Shown: positions 36,963-47,915, counted from the first letter of the stretch. The stretch: DNA of 64,000 bases from Myxocyprinus asiaticus (GCF_019703515.2 NC_059372.1:24526931-24590930), one strand, 5' to 3'. Numbers and translations are program-made. The notes: generated from the letters alone by a model not told the origin.

Positions 36963-37680
36963 CTACTTCAAAGAGTTCTCATCAAAAAATCCTCCATGTG
37001 CAGCAATGACATCTTTGCAGATCCTTGGCATTCTAGCTGTCTGTTTGTCCAGATACTCAGGTGACATTTCACCCCACGCTTCCTGTAGCTCTTGCCATAG
37101 ATGTGGCTGTCTTGTCGGGCACTTCTCACGCACCTTACAGTCTAACTGATCCCACAAAAGCTCAATGGGTTTTAAGATCCATAACACTCTTTTCCAATTA
37201 TCTGTTGTCCAATGTCTGTGTTTCTTTGCCCATTCTAACCTTTTCTTTTTGTTTTTCTGTTTCAAAAGTGGCTTTTTCTTTGCAATTCTTCCCATAAGGC
37301 CTGCACCCCTGAGTCTTCTCTTTACTGTTGTACATGAAGCTGGTGTTGAGCAGGTAGAATTCAATGAAGCTTTCAGCTGAGGACATGTGAGGTGTCTGTT
37401 TCTCAAACTAGAGACTCTGATGTACTTATCCTCTTGTTTAGTTGTACATCTGGCCTTCCACATCTCTTTCTGTCCTTGTTAGAGCCAGCTGTCCTTTGTC
37501 TTTGAAGACTAGTGTACACCTTTGTATGAAATCTTCAGTTTTTTTGCAATTTCAAGCATTGTATAGCCTTCATTCCTCAAAACAATGATTGACTGACGAG
37601 TTTCTAGAGAAAGCTGTTTCTTTTTTGCCTTTTTTGCTATTGCATTCTGTGGCAACTCAAACACAAAGACAATGTTAAGC
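36963..37680 (-). pseudogene. Tc1-type transposase lacking its catalytic centre
   Basis: The N-terminal helix-turn-helix region lies at about 37670-37500 with a frame break. The open part 37463-36963 (166 codons) covers the second DNA-binding half (LRGAGLMGRIAKKKPLLK) up to NWKRVLW. The frame then jumps straight to ILKPIELLWDQLD. In the family the first two catalytic Asp residues lie between these points, so they are deleted in frame while the third acidic residue (IELLWD) remains. Catalysis is impossible. Confidence 0.88.
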
Positions 37681-37786
37681 TTCATTTAACAAACCAAATA
37701 GCTTTCAGCTGTGTTTGATATAATGGCAAGTTATTTTCTGTACAAAATTAGCAATTTAGCATGATTACTCAAGAATAAGGTGTTGG

Positions 37787-38200
37787 GGGGCCTCGGTAGC
37801 ACAGCGAGTACTGACGTTGACTACCACCCCTGGAGTCGCAAGTTCAAATCCATGGTGTGCTGAGCGACTCCAGCCAGGTCTCCTAAGCAACCAAATTGGC
37901 CCAGTTGCTAGGGAGGATAGAGTCACATGGAGTAACCGTTTTCGCTCTCAATGTGGCGCGTGGTAAGTTGTGCGTGGATCGCGGAGAGTAGCATGAGCCT
38001 CCACATGCTGGGAGTCTCCGTGGTGTCATGCACAACGAGCCACGTGATAAATGCGTAGATTGACTGTCTCTGAAGCGGAGGCAACTGAGACTTGTCCTCT
38101 GCTACCCGGATTCAGGTGAGTAACCGCGCCACCACGAGGACCTACTAAGTAGTGGGAATTGGGCATTCCAAACTGGGAGAAAAGGGGATAAGAAAAAAGC
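37787..38200 (+). mobile_element. tRNA-derived SINE nested in a Tc1 element
   Basis: Same family as 22953-23373: a tRNA-like head (cctcggtagcacagcgagta, then gcaagttcaaatcc), the 'ccaggtctcctaagcaacca' segment, and a body ending 'gggagaaaaggggataaga'. The 12-bp sequence ataaggtgttgg occurs at both sides (37775-37786 and 38201-38212), proving insertion after the Tc1 element was in place. Confidence 0.92.
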
Positions 38201-38778
38201 ATAAGGTGTTGGAGTGCTGGCTGCTGGAAATGGGGCCTGTCTAGATTTGATCAAAATGACTTTTTTCAAATAGTGATGGTGCTGTTTTTACATCAGTAAT
38301 GTCCTGACTATACTTTATGATCAGTTGAATGCCACTTTGGTGAATTAAAGTCCCAATTTCCTTCCGAAACAGCAGAATCTGTACATTATTCCAAGCTTTG
38401 GCCGCCAGTGTAAATCAGAGAGTGTGCCCACAGCTGATCAACAGCAGTGATTGGCTGTGATGTCAGCTGCATTTGAGTGATACATGGGTAAGAGTGAACA
38501 CATGGTCAGAATATATTTTACGCTCTGAACCAGAGCATCAGGACACAGCTGGATTTATTCAGAAAATCTCAACATCTGGTCAGAGGGTTAACACAATTGC
38601 ATTTTGGATGTAGGTAATACTTTTTGATAACAGTGTTTTTAGTTTTATTTAAAACATGCTGTAATGGTTTATAGCTTTATTTCTTTGACTGTATTCTTCT
38701 TTGGTTTTCTTTTTTTAAGAATAAGTGTTCACAATCTTTTTTTTTTTCTTCATGTTTTTAGTGTTTATTTCCTAATTA

Positions 38779-39165
38779 AAGGGATAGTTCACCCAAAAAA
38801 TTAAAATTCTCTCATCATGTACTCACCCTCCTGCCATCCCAGATGTGTATGACTTTCTTTCTTCTGCAAAACACAAGCTTTTTAGAAAAATCTCTCAGCT
38901 CTCAGCAATGCAAGTGAATGGTGTCCAGAACTTTGAAGGTCCAAAAAGCATATAAAGGCAGCATAAAAGTAATCCATAAGACTCCAGTGGTTAAATCCAT
39001 ATCTTCAGAAGTGATAGGTTTGGGTGAGAAAAATATCAATATTTGAGTCCTTTTTTTACTATAAATCTCCACTTTCACATCCACATTCTTCTTTTGATTT
39101 TGGCAATTTGCATTCTTTGTGCATATTGCCACCTACTAGGCAGGGAGGAGGATTTATTTATTACC
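38779..39165. repeat. Half foldback element
   Basis: Starts 'taaagggatagttcaccc' and follows the left arm of the element at 4461 (ccagatgtgtatgactttct, agactccagtggttaaatcc) to 'gccacctactaggcaggga'. The mirror-image right arm is missing. Confidence 0.85.
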
Positions 39166-39942
39166 TTTATTTATTAATGTAACATAATGCCAGTAACTGA
39201 GGTGAATTTTCATATAACAAGAAGTTGCACAGAACATGTTAGGTGGGATATTTCAACTCTTACGGGAATTTAAGGGAATGTAGTCATGCTGTCACTGTGT
39301 TGGCTGCTTTGATGGATCACGGTGACCCCACATGCTATATCATGATTTGGGCATGCAGTCATGCTGGAGTGACCCCAGTGACCCTGTGTGTTTATACAGG
39401 TGACTGTCTTGTCCTTCTGCATAGCACATTATGTGCTGGATTTTTTTATGGATGAAAAAACAGAGGCAGGAGTGAGAAGGTACTATAAGAAGTGATTTTA
39501 GACTGTTGCATCTCTGTGTTTGGCAAAATAAACTGGTTTTGCTTCAGGACACAGATTGACAATACCAAATTGTTTATGATGCAAAAGTAAACAATAATGT
39601 CCTTTAAATCAAACCTTGACGTATTAATATTACCTTGATAATGTAGACCCAACAATATGCAAAACTATTAACATGACATAGGTTTGACTTTAGAAAAGGA
39701 AGATTTATAATTGTTTAAATGCATACAGCAGAAAGTGTGATTTACAGTCTTTGAAATCATCAATAAAAGCTACAAGCGTTTCCCCTCTTTCCTAATCCTA
39801 ACTATGCTTGATTATATGGTTAGTTGCACTTTATTATTTTCATTTAGCATTGTTTTTTCCCTGCTGTCCATGACCTTATCTAAACAGAGCTGCAAAAACA
39901 GTTAATAATATGCTCCCTTTTTCGCTGTATCTTCTCGCTCAG

Positions 39943-40086
39943 GTGATGCAGCAGGCCTTAAACAGGCAGCCCAGCTCAGCGGCGGCTCAGTACCTGCAGC
40001 AAATGTATGCAGCCCAACAACAACACCTCATGCTCCAGACGGCAGCTTTACAGCAACAGCACCTCAGTCTGGCCGCAGTACAGCAG
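39943..40086 (+). CDS. phc2: phc2 coding exon 2 (residues 58-105)
   Basis: Acceptor 'ctcgctcag', donor gtgggc, phase 0 at both ends, 48 codons. It encodes VMQQALNRQPSSAAAQYLQQ followed by a Gln/Ala/Leu-rich, probably helical stretch shared by all vertebrate PHC proteins and among the most conserved parts of their N-terminal half. The Gln-rich region is a likely protein-interaction surface. Confidence 0.95.
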
Positions 40087-40837
40087 GTGGGCATTTTTAG
40101 TTAGTAAGTCTGGTCCTTGAGGAGCGTAATTCAGTCAGATGAAAGAAATACTTTATACTCTGCCTCACTGAACTCTCACTCAATATGCTAATCAAATGCA
40201 GAGAAAAAAAAGTGCATGCACGAGCATGTAATTAAACAGGGTTTTCAAAAAAACAACAATACTATGTGAAAAAGAAATAATATGATTACGCAGATCATCA
40301 TATCACATGAAAGCATATAAGGTCAGATAAAAACCATACAAACTCTTTATTAATTGTGCAGTGAGTAACCCTTGCACAGGGTCATTCCTCTCTCGTGAGA
40401 AGTATTGATATGTGATTCTTTGCGATGGCCAGAGGCATGTTTTGCACCGTTTAAACAAAATCCACTCTTGGCAGAGTCACATTCTGTGGATATCTGAGGA
40501 AGCCAAGGGGGAACAATAATTTGTTAACATCAAAGAAGTGATTTGCTTTGTATTATTGGCTAACTTGTCAAATACTACTTCAGCTATTTGTACTTACTTT
40601 TGAAACTGCACTGAATAGATGTACAGTAGTGCATTGTTCTGCACAAATAATTTGTTATGAAATAGTTCGCTTTTAATGACTCACGATAAATGTGAAGATT
40701 TCTAGTTATACTCCACTCGAAAATATTTCTTCAACTAGAAATGATTAATCAAAAATCTTAATCCAGTAACCATGAACAACTGGAAAAGTTGGTCAAAATG
40801 TGTGAGAAGCCTGATGACCTTTTTCTATTTTTAGAGA

Positions 40838-41163
40838 TGTAACAAGTTCAAAGGAATGAGGAAGCCGGAGACGGCGATTCCAACTCAGGGATGTCACTTT
40901 TATTTACAAAATAATGTGTTCGCTTCAATGCATAACACTAAAGCTTCATAAACTTAAATTCTCAAAATGGCATCGGCCAGCACAAACAAACAGCTTGTCA
41001 GCTGGGCTCTCTCTCCCACACACTCTGAGGACTGGCGCTTTTGTTTCCCCGTCTCTCACTGTGAACATAGAAACAAGCAATTACCAGCAATTCATCTCAG
41101 GTGAGAACCTTTACTGCTTACTCTCTTTCCAGATGAACACTCGACATTGCCCTCGCATCCACA
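40838..41163 (-). repeat. 3' LTR of the Gmr1-type element (left end)
   Basis: TGTAACAAG ... TCCACA gives TG...CA ends. Read on the minus strand, a purine-rich tract (ggcagggcggtgggggta) immediately precedes the LTR, as a polypurine primer should. The minus strand contains AATAAA (rc of tttatt near 40900), a likely polyadenylation signal. Confidence 0.88.
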
Positions 41164-42668
41164 TACCCCCACCGCCCTGCCGACTGCTGATTTCTCCCCC
41201 CTCCCCTTCTGGAGAGGAAATCCGCGACAGGCATCTGGGCCCCCAGCCTGTGGACCACCTCGAACTTAAACGGCTGGAGTGCCAGATACCAATGGGTGAT
41301 TCGGGCGTTGGCATCCTTCATGCGGTGGAGCCACTGGAGTGGGGCATGATCTGAACAGAGGGTGAATGCTCATCCCAACAAATAGTAGCGGAGACTGAGA
41401 ACCGCCCACTTGATGGCCAAGCACTCCTTCTCTATGGTGCTGTACTTAGTCTCTCTCATAGAGAGCTTCTGACTAATGTACAGCACCGTGCGCTCCTCCC
41501 CTTCCACCACCTGGGACAGTACAGCACCCAGCCCCCAGTCCAATGTGTCCGTTTGCAAAACAAAAGGTAGAGAGAAGTCAGGGGAATGCAGAAGCAGCAC
41601 GCTACAAAGTGCAGCTTTTACCTGCGTGAATGCTTGTTGGAACGGCTCAGTCCACTGGACCAGGTCTGGAGCTCCCTTTCTTGTGAGATCAGTCAGCGGG
41701 CTGCTGACGTCTGAATAATTAGGCATAAACCTTTGATAAAAGCAAGCCAGCCCAAGGAACTGTCTCACCTCCTTTTTGGTCATGGGTCTTGGGCAGGTCA
41801 CCGCGGTTTTATCAATTTGGGGCCCTTGACCCAAGTGGAACCCCAGATACCATACCTCCACCTGCCCAACTGCGCACTTCTTCGGATTTGCCATGAGCCC
41901 CGCTCGTCACAGCGACCTCAGAACGACCCCAGATGCTGCATGTGCTGCTGCCAATCATTACTGTAAATAATGATATCATCCAAATAGGCAGCAGCATATG
42001 CATACCGTGTGCGGTCTGAGGACCCTGTCCATAAAACGCTGAAACATAGCCGGTGCCCCAAACAAACCAAACGGAAGGGTCACAAATTGGTGTAACCCAA
42101 ACGGTGTGGACAAGGCTGTTTTTTCACGGGACATTGGTGTTAAGGGGATCTGCCAATAACCCATTGTTAAATCCAGCGTCGAATAAAAGTGAGCCGTGCC
42201 CAACCAATCGAGCAGTTTGTCAATACAAGGCATTGGATATGCATCAAATTTCGACACCGAGTTGACTTTCCTATAATCCACACAGAACCAGACTGAACCA
42301 TCGCTCTTAGGCACCAGAAGCACCGGGCTGGCCCAATCACTGTGGGATTCTTCTATTACCCCCATATCAAGCATGGCCTTTAATTCTTCCCGTGCTTCCT
42401 GTTTCTTGTGTTCGGGTAGGTGGTAGGGGCGACTACGTACCACTCCCCCTGGAGTTGTCTCGATGTGGTGTTCTATGAGATTAGTGCGGCCAGGGAGAGG
42501 CAAGAACACGCCAGAAAAATCCTTTTGCAACCTGGCAACCTCCGTACATCGTGACAGCGAGAGGTGGTCTCCACAAGGGACTGATTGGCTTTTAGATTCA
42601 CGACCGTTCTGAGCTCCTCCCTCTCTGGAATGACCAGTGCCAAGGATACGGGGACCACCTCTCTCCAT
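41118..42668 (-). pseudogene. Reverse transcriptase and RNase H remnant
   Basis: RT fingers and palm read from 42668 (VIEESHSDWASPVLLVPK, FCVDYRKVNSVS, STLDLTMGYWQIPL with the first catalytic Asp, LPFGLFGAPAMFQRFMD). A frameshift at about 42010-41990 comes just before the YLDD box, which is intact in another frame at about 41975-41986. The thumb and RNase H follow (FLGLACFYQRFMPNYSDVSS, FVLQTDTLDWGLGAVLSQ, YSTIEKECLAIKWAV). After a further shift near 41350 the C-terminal VHRLGAQMPVADFLSRRGG ends the polyprotein. At least two frameshifts make it inactive. Confidence 0.93.
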
Positions 42669-42748
42669 GGTTTTAGTTGGCTGAGGTGGTAAATCTGACT
42701 TGCCCCGCCCCTATCTGTACACGCTACCTCATAGTCGACTTCCCCAAC

Positions 42749-43757
42749 TCACCTTGTGACCTCAAAAGGCCCTTGCCGAGCTTCCCTGTTATACAGCCAG
42801 GACTGATGTTCTTGCACCTTTAGCAGATTCTCCTGTGATAGTCGCCCCAGTGTGTGGAGTTTTGCTCTCAGGTCAAGGACGTATTGAATTTCATTTTTTC
42901 TCTGTGAAGGTCCCTCCTCCCAATTTTCCTTCATGATGTCAAACATGCCACAGGGTTTATGTCTATATATTAATTCAAATGGGGAAAACCCCTTGGAGGC
43001 TTGCGGGACCTCTCGCACTGCAAATAACAGGGTTTCAAGCCACTTATCCCAGTTCTGAGCATCTTCGTGCACGAACTTCCGAATCATATTCTTTAAGGTC
43101 TTATTAAATCGTTCGACCAAGCCATCCGTTTGTGGATGGTACACGCTTGTCCAAATCGATTTAATACCCAATAATTCTTACAGCTCGCGTAGTGTACGTG
43201 ACATAAAAGCAGTGCCCTGATCAGTGAGGGTTTCTTTCGGAATCCTCACTTAGGAGATAATTCTGAAGAGTGCCTCTGTGACACTATGTGCGGAGATGTT
43301 GCGCAGAGGCACTGCTTCTAGATATTATGTTGTGTAATCCACCAGGACTAACGCAAAGCAATGCCCGCATGCTGTCTGTTGTAATGGCCCGATGAGGTCC
43401 ATGCCAATTCATTCGAATGGGACCTCGATTCACGGAAGGGGGCACAATGGTGCTTTTGGAGCAGCCGGCGGATTCAACAGCTGACATTCACGGCATGCAT
43501 TGGCGAACATCCCCGTGAATGCCTGGCCAATAGAAATGGGCCATGAGACAGCTTAGTGTTTTCCCCTGACCCAAGATTATCAGATTATAATAAGACACCT
43601 GGAATAACATTTCCCGACGGCTCTTTGGTACCAACAACTGGGTTGTATTTTCATTTGTCCGAGCATCCTGCATCACTCTATATAGCCGCTCTTTTATAAT
43701 TGAAAAATATGGATATGCGAGGGCGATGCCCAGCTGAAGACATTGACCATCAATCAC
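42749..43757 (-). pseudogene. Integrase remnant, upstream of reverse transcriptase
   Basis: The N-terminal piece (43757-43488) has the H-H part of the zinc-binding domain (MAHFYWPGIHGDVRQC). The central catalytic domain (about 43490-43180) is broken into frames with stops. The last piece (43171-42749) shows the C-terminal part of the core, VYHPQTDGLVERFNKTLKNM, where the Glu of the DDE triad sits. This piece lies before the RT region in coding direction, which sets the unusual domain order. Confidence 0.88.
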
Positions 43758-43809
43758 TATATGCGTGCTTCAGGGTTTCGTCTCACAACTGCGCTAAATC
43801 GGGAATTCC

Positions 43810-44640
43810 CTAAGGGCGAGGGGAGGATGACACCTCCCCTTCCCCAGCGTCAGCCTGACACATAGCAGATGCAGACGGCCCAGGCCACACCTCCCCAGCC
43901 ATCGCTTTGCCCATCTCAAACTGACTCGCTTTCTTACAGGACCCATCCACACACAACCCCTTCAATAATAATCGAAAATTCGGCCAATTAGTTCCCAAAA
44001 TTAGTGGATGGGTGAGGCGAAGACTAACCACCACCTCGACATTATGCTTTTGTCCCTGGAACATTATTGTGATAGTCACTATGGGATAATCCTGAATGCA
44101 CACACCTCACCCTCACCCGATTATTTGCATCCAATGCCCCGTATTGAACCAAGCACTGATGAATGGAGGTTTGATTACAACCTGAATCCACCAAGGCTTG
44201 GTATATACTTGACACTAATCGGTATCTGGATGTCCCTGCTCGATCGGGGCAGTCTGTGGAGTGTCGGGGACCCAGATCTCGGACATGATCCGTCTCCCCG
44301 CAACTCCAGCAGATCGGCCCAAGCCTCCCGCCCACACCTGTGGCAGTGGGTTCCTTCACCTGAGATGAAAAGAGGGGAGAGACGGGGTTTGGTGGTACAG
44401 GGAACCTCCAAGATCGGGGAGCCAGTTTCTGGGGAATGTTCCCCCATTTCCGGGGGAACGGAACAGGGCGGAAGGGCGGAGGTGGAGAGAGAGAGCTGGG
44501 GATGAGACAACAGGGGGGGAAAGGGCTTGGGGCACGCCGGCCCATTCATACGCCGCCAGATGGTCTTCCACCAGCTGGACAACTTGTCCAGCAATGCCGC
44601 CCGGCCATCCCCTACAGCAGCCAGGAGACAAACTGCTCCA
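43810..44640 (-). pseudogene. gag C-terminus, zinc knuckle and aspartic protease remnant
   Basis: Pieces in different frames give the end of gag, a degenerate zinc knuckle (CWSCGETDHVRD, where the last Cys is not evident), and a protease motif ALVDSGCNQTSIHQC with the DSG catalytic triad. A later flap/C-terminal motif HPLILGTNWP appears in a shifted frame. At least two frame breaks separate these. The positions immediately follow gag and precede integrase. Confidence 0.82.
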
Positions 44641-45223
44641 GCACCACCAAGTTGATCACATCATTGGCGTCACTGTTCTCCCTAGCCAGCACCCACTGCG
44701 GGGAGGTGTCGCGGAGCTGCTGAGCAAAGGCAAACGGGCGGCCAACCTCACTCAGCATCAAGGAGCGGAAGCACTGGCAGTGTTCTTCTGGGCTGCAGCC
44801 GACACGTAGCAGGATGGACTTCTTCAATAACTCGTAGTCCAGGAGGTCAGTGACCAGAACTTTTTGTGCCACAATCTGGGCTTGCCCAGTCGGCAGCGGC
44901 AGAAGACGTACCACCCATTGCTCCTGTGGCCATCTCAGGGCTTTGGCCGTGTGCTCAAAGAGCTCGAGGTAGGCCTCCGGATCATCTTGAGGGCCCATCT
45001 TTGTGAGCAACACGTGAGGGCTCCCTGCTGCCGGGGAAAGGGTGGTGGCCACTCCCTCGTGGGGTACGAGGCTCTGCAGCACCCGCCGGTTATCCTCCTG
45101 GGCCCGCAGGAGCACCTCAAAACGCTGCTGCTGCTCTGTGCGTAGGTCCATGAGGGCCTGGTGTTGGGCCTTGTGTAGGCTGGCCAGGGACCTGAAGACA
45201 CTCTCCAGCAGCAATGACTCCAT
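44612..45223 (-). CDS. gag-like protein of the Gmr1-type element, truncated by a stop
   Basis: This open frame of 203 codons starts MESLLLESVFRSLASLH with a probable coiled coil (residues about 10-50, rich in Gln, Glu and Arg). It contains the capsid-like MGPQDDPEAYLELFE (about 75-90) and then a SCAN-like segment (about 129-175; KSILLRVGCSPEEHCQCFRS, then QQLRDTSPQW). SCAN domains of vertebrate zinc-finger proteins are thought to derive from Gmr1-like gag, so this fits the pol order. The frame ends early; homologous sequence continues in another frame after about 44630 (GQVVQLVEDHLAAYE). Not functional as it stands. Confidence 0.85.
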   Translation of the reverse strand: MESLLLESVFRSLASLHKAQHQALMDLRTEQQQRFEVLLRAQEDNRRVLQSLVPHEGVATTLSPAAGSPHVLLTKMGPQDDPEAYLELFEHTAKALRWPQEQWVVRLLPLPTGQAQIVAQKVLVTDLLDYELLKKSILLRVGCSPEEHCQCFRSLMLSEVGRPFAFAQQLRDTSPQWVLARENSDANDVINLVVLEQFVSWLL

Positions 45224-45261
45224 GGCAGCTTATCCTCTTCCTCGTTTTCCCGGAAGGAACG

Positions 45262-45555
45262 AGGAAGTGGGAGACAGGGATTCCATTGTCGCTTTATTTA
45301 CAAAATAATGCGTTTGCTTCAATGCGCAATGCTAAAGCTTCATAAACTTAAATTCTCAAAACGGCATCGGCCAACACACACAAACAGCTTGTCAGCTGGG
45401 CTCTCTCTCCCACACACTCTGAGGACTGGCCCTTTTATTTCCCCCATCTCTCACTGTGAAAACATAAACAAGCAATTACCAGCAGTTCATCTCAGGTGAG
45501 AACCCTTACTGCTTACTCTTTCCAGATGAAGCTCAACCATGCCCTCGCCTCCACA
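45262..45555 (-). repeat. 5' LTR of the Gmr1-type element (right end), inner edge unclear
   Basis: Matches the left LTR from about 45262 (ggaacgaggaagtgg) to 45555 (gcctccaca). The first roughly 12 bases of the left LTR (TGTAACAAGTTC) have no clear counterpart here, and the gag ATG at 45223 is very close. The inner LTR edge and primer-binding site may therefore be altered or deleted. Confidence 0.8.
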
Positions 45556-45837
45556 AGAGATTAAAGACAATTTGAGCCACAGAATGGAAATGCCTTTTGG
45601 GGGCACTGTAGAGTTTATTGTACTGTGTTGTTGTAGTGTGGTTTTGACTATGCTGTGGGAAAAAGAGATCTGTTTCCTGCCTCTCTCTCTGTGTATTTTC
45701 TTCTCTTTTCTGGTGTAGAGTTCTTTTGTTGTTGATTAATGAGTGTTGGGTTTGACTTGTGACCTATCTCTGTCTTTCCCTTTTCTACCATCTCTCTCTC
45801 TCTCTCTATCTCTCTGGCATTTCCTCACTCCTCACAG

Positions 45838-45915
45838 GCTAGTATAGTGGCAGGAAGACAACGCTGCAGTCAGAATGGCACTACATCCCAGCAAACTGTG
45901 GCCTCACAAACCACT
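45838..45915 (+). CDS. phc2: phc2 coding exon 3 (residues 106-131)
   Basis: Acceptor 'ctcctcacag' preceded by a strong pyrimidine tract (tctctctc), donor gtaagt, phase 0 at both ends. It encodes 26 residues, ASIVAGRQRCSQ onward, aligned with the short variable ASLVSNRQ segment of mammalian PHC2. The exon follows the 4.7-kb retrotransposon in the preceding intron by only about 280 bp. Confidence 0.9.
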
Positions 45916-47177
45916 GTAAGTATAATTATATATGTAATTGATATCTCACTCAACAGGTCTCCAGTGCCATAGAAGAAATGGCAGTGGGTGTTACTTAGAG
46001 TATTACTTAATTTCACTTTTTACGCACATTTTATCAGACAAGTATTGTATACAATAGTGGATCTAGTACTGTACTTTAAAGTCAACATGAAATCAATGTT
46101 GACCCTATTTACCTTCTTAACACGTTTATGTTCTTATTGTGAAGGATTCATCAGTGCATGTGATTCCTAATGACAAAATATTATCTTTGAAATAAAATGC
46201 AATAGCTCTTTTGAAACAACTTTCCTTTTCAGCTAACATCACTTAGGCAGCGTCGACTGTCGGATAATGTAAACCAATAGGCAAAAAGCTGTTTTGGCAT
46301 TGTATTAAAAAACTTTAAGACATTCAGGTCTGACACTATTCTGGAATGGAACGTCCACTTTTCACAGTCCGATCAATTCCCAATGGATAAGTTCTCACCC
46401 TTCTTTATTTTCTTGTGGAAAATACTGTTTTACTTGGAAATATGTCACATTACAGTTAAATGTTGACTCATGTTGACTTTAATTTTGAATTAATTAATTC
46501 TAAATGAAGGCGCTCTTTGGCAGCCAACGTTTTTGTTAAGATTAAATACAATGTGATTTATTGATTCACAACAGAACCTTAAAAAAAGTAAAAACCATGT
46601 GTTAAGATCACTGTTGGGTGTAATCCAATTAAAAAGTAATTAGTTACTGTAATATAATTATTTTTAGTCAAAAAAAGCAGTGTAATGTATTACATTTTAC
46701 ATTCTTATAATCAGATTACAGTTACTGACTTTCAATTAAATTAATTACTTTTAAGTACATTATAGGGTATGCTTATTTCTAATGTAGAATACAAGAATTA
46801 TGGCCCCGTAATGAGTCTTTTGCCGCCTTTTCACTATCGGGCAAAATGAGGGCGTGCTAGTGCGTGCCAGGGCCAGTTGCGTTCCCACTGTCACCTCTGG
46901 GGCTTCATCATGCCTCCTCTGGGCTTTCTCGGGGCCAACGGCCAATAGCCTTTGGCCCGCCGATTACCCTTGTGCTAAACAAGGCCAACTAGAGATTGAG
47001 GTAAGGTCAGTGTCAAAGGTGGAGTTTTGCCGAACTTGCCAGGTTGTGTATCAAGCGCACAACGGTATAGGTTCGGGAAAAATTAAAACATTGCGGATAC
47101 ATTACAAATCCGTTAAAATGCACAATGGACAAATTCTTATACAAATATGTGTTTTCTACTTTTTTATGTTTAAACAG

Positions 47178-47339
47178 ATAAACCTGGCAACATCCCCAGC
47201 AGCAGCTCATTTGATCAGTCGAGCCCATAGCGGGAGCTCTGTTCCTGTCTGCATTGCCCAACAGGCCGTTCTGCTGGGAAACTCCTCCACACCCACTTTC
47301 ACCGCTACCCAAGCACAAATGTATTTACGAGCTCAGATG
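47178..47339 (+). CDS. phc2: phc2 coding exon 4 (residues 132-185)
   Basis: Acceptor 'gtttaaacag', donor gtaaga, phase 0 at both ends, 54 codons. It encodes INLATSPAAAHLISRAHSG, then the conserved IAQQAVLLGN and ATQAQMYLRAQM blocks typical of PHC proteins. The opposite-strand frame here is a shadow. Confidence 0.95.
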
Positions 47340-47633
47340 GTAAGACCTCATACAAACCAGCACACACACTAGCTATCTAATGAGGTTATACAATAGACTT
47401 CTATTGTTTTTATAAAGCTTAATATAATTACTACAGACTAACTAACCCAAACCCTAATGAAGTACTTTTTAGAATAAAAGCAAATTATGAATTTATGAAA
47501 TGTATGAATTTATAAGTTATGGAAAATGATTTATGACTCATTTTTCTAAATGAAGATGTCCCCAAAAGGAGGTTTGTCATATTTAGCCAACATCTTGGGA
47601 CAAATTTGTCCCCAAAGTAAAGCTAAGTAAGCT

Positions 47634-47635
<2 letters not shown>

Positions 47636-47664
<29 letters not shown>
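47636..47664. repeat. (CA)n microsatellite in phc2 intron 4
   Basis: About 14 CA units. Confidence 0.95.
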
Positions 47665-47668
<4 letters not shown>

Positions 47669-47891
47669 CCGATAAAAAAACGATCAAAGCACATGATTCT
47701 TGGTTGTGTATGAGTGTGGATTTGTTTTATTTCAAATCCTGTGTTTAAATGGACCATTTTGGTTCCCTAATGGCAGTGGGTTATGGAGATACAGTATTTT
47801 CACAACAGTAAAATGCACTGCTACTAGACAATCTTGTCACTGATTTCCTTGTGAATAAATAGTATTTGTCTTGAAAATGGGAAACATAATG

Positions 47892-47915
47892 TGTGCGTGT
47901 GTGTGTGTGTGTATG

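Larger units (their letters stand above)
36794..38410 (-). mobile_element. Tc1-like transposon relic with a SINE nested in it
   Basis: The inverted termini CACTGGCAGCCAAAAG (36794) and the inverse of ...GGCCGCCAGTG (ending 38410) are each flanked by TA. The arms extend over 'ggaataatgtacagatt' and 'accaaagtggcattcagctg'. The minus-strand transposase has lost its centre. A SINE with its own target duplication interrupts the 3' side at 37787-38200. Without the SINE the element is about 1.2 kb. It lies in phc2 intron 1. Confidence 0.92.
40838..45555 (-). mobile_element. Ty3/Gypsy LTR retrotransposon with Gmr1-type domain order, antisense in phc2 intron 2
   Basis: Two LTRs (40838-41163 and about 45262-45555) share near-identical sequence such as 'acttaaattctcaaaa' and 'cagcttgtcagctgggctct'. 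The 5-bp sequence AGAGA lies directly outside both ends (40833-40837 and 45556-45560). On the minus strand the order is gag, zinc knuckle and protease, integrase, reverse transcriptase, RNase H. Most Gypsy elements have integrase last. The integrase-before-RT order is known for the Gmr1 group of fish elements. Several frameshifts and stops make it inactive, and no envelope gene is present. Confidence 0.93.

Noticed and set aside
40914..41354. 146-codon + strand frame
   Set aside because: Antisense shadow over the 3' LTR and RNase H end of the Gmr1-type element.
44008..44505. 165-codon + strand frame
   Set aside because: Antisense shadow of the gag/protease region.
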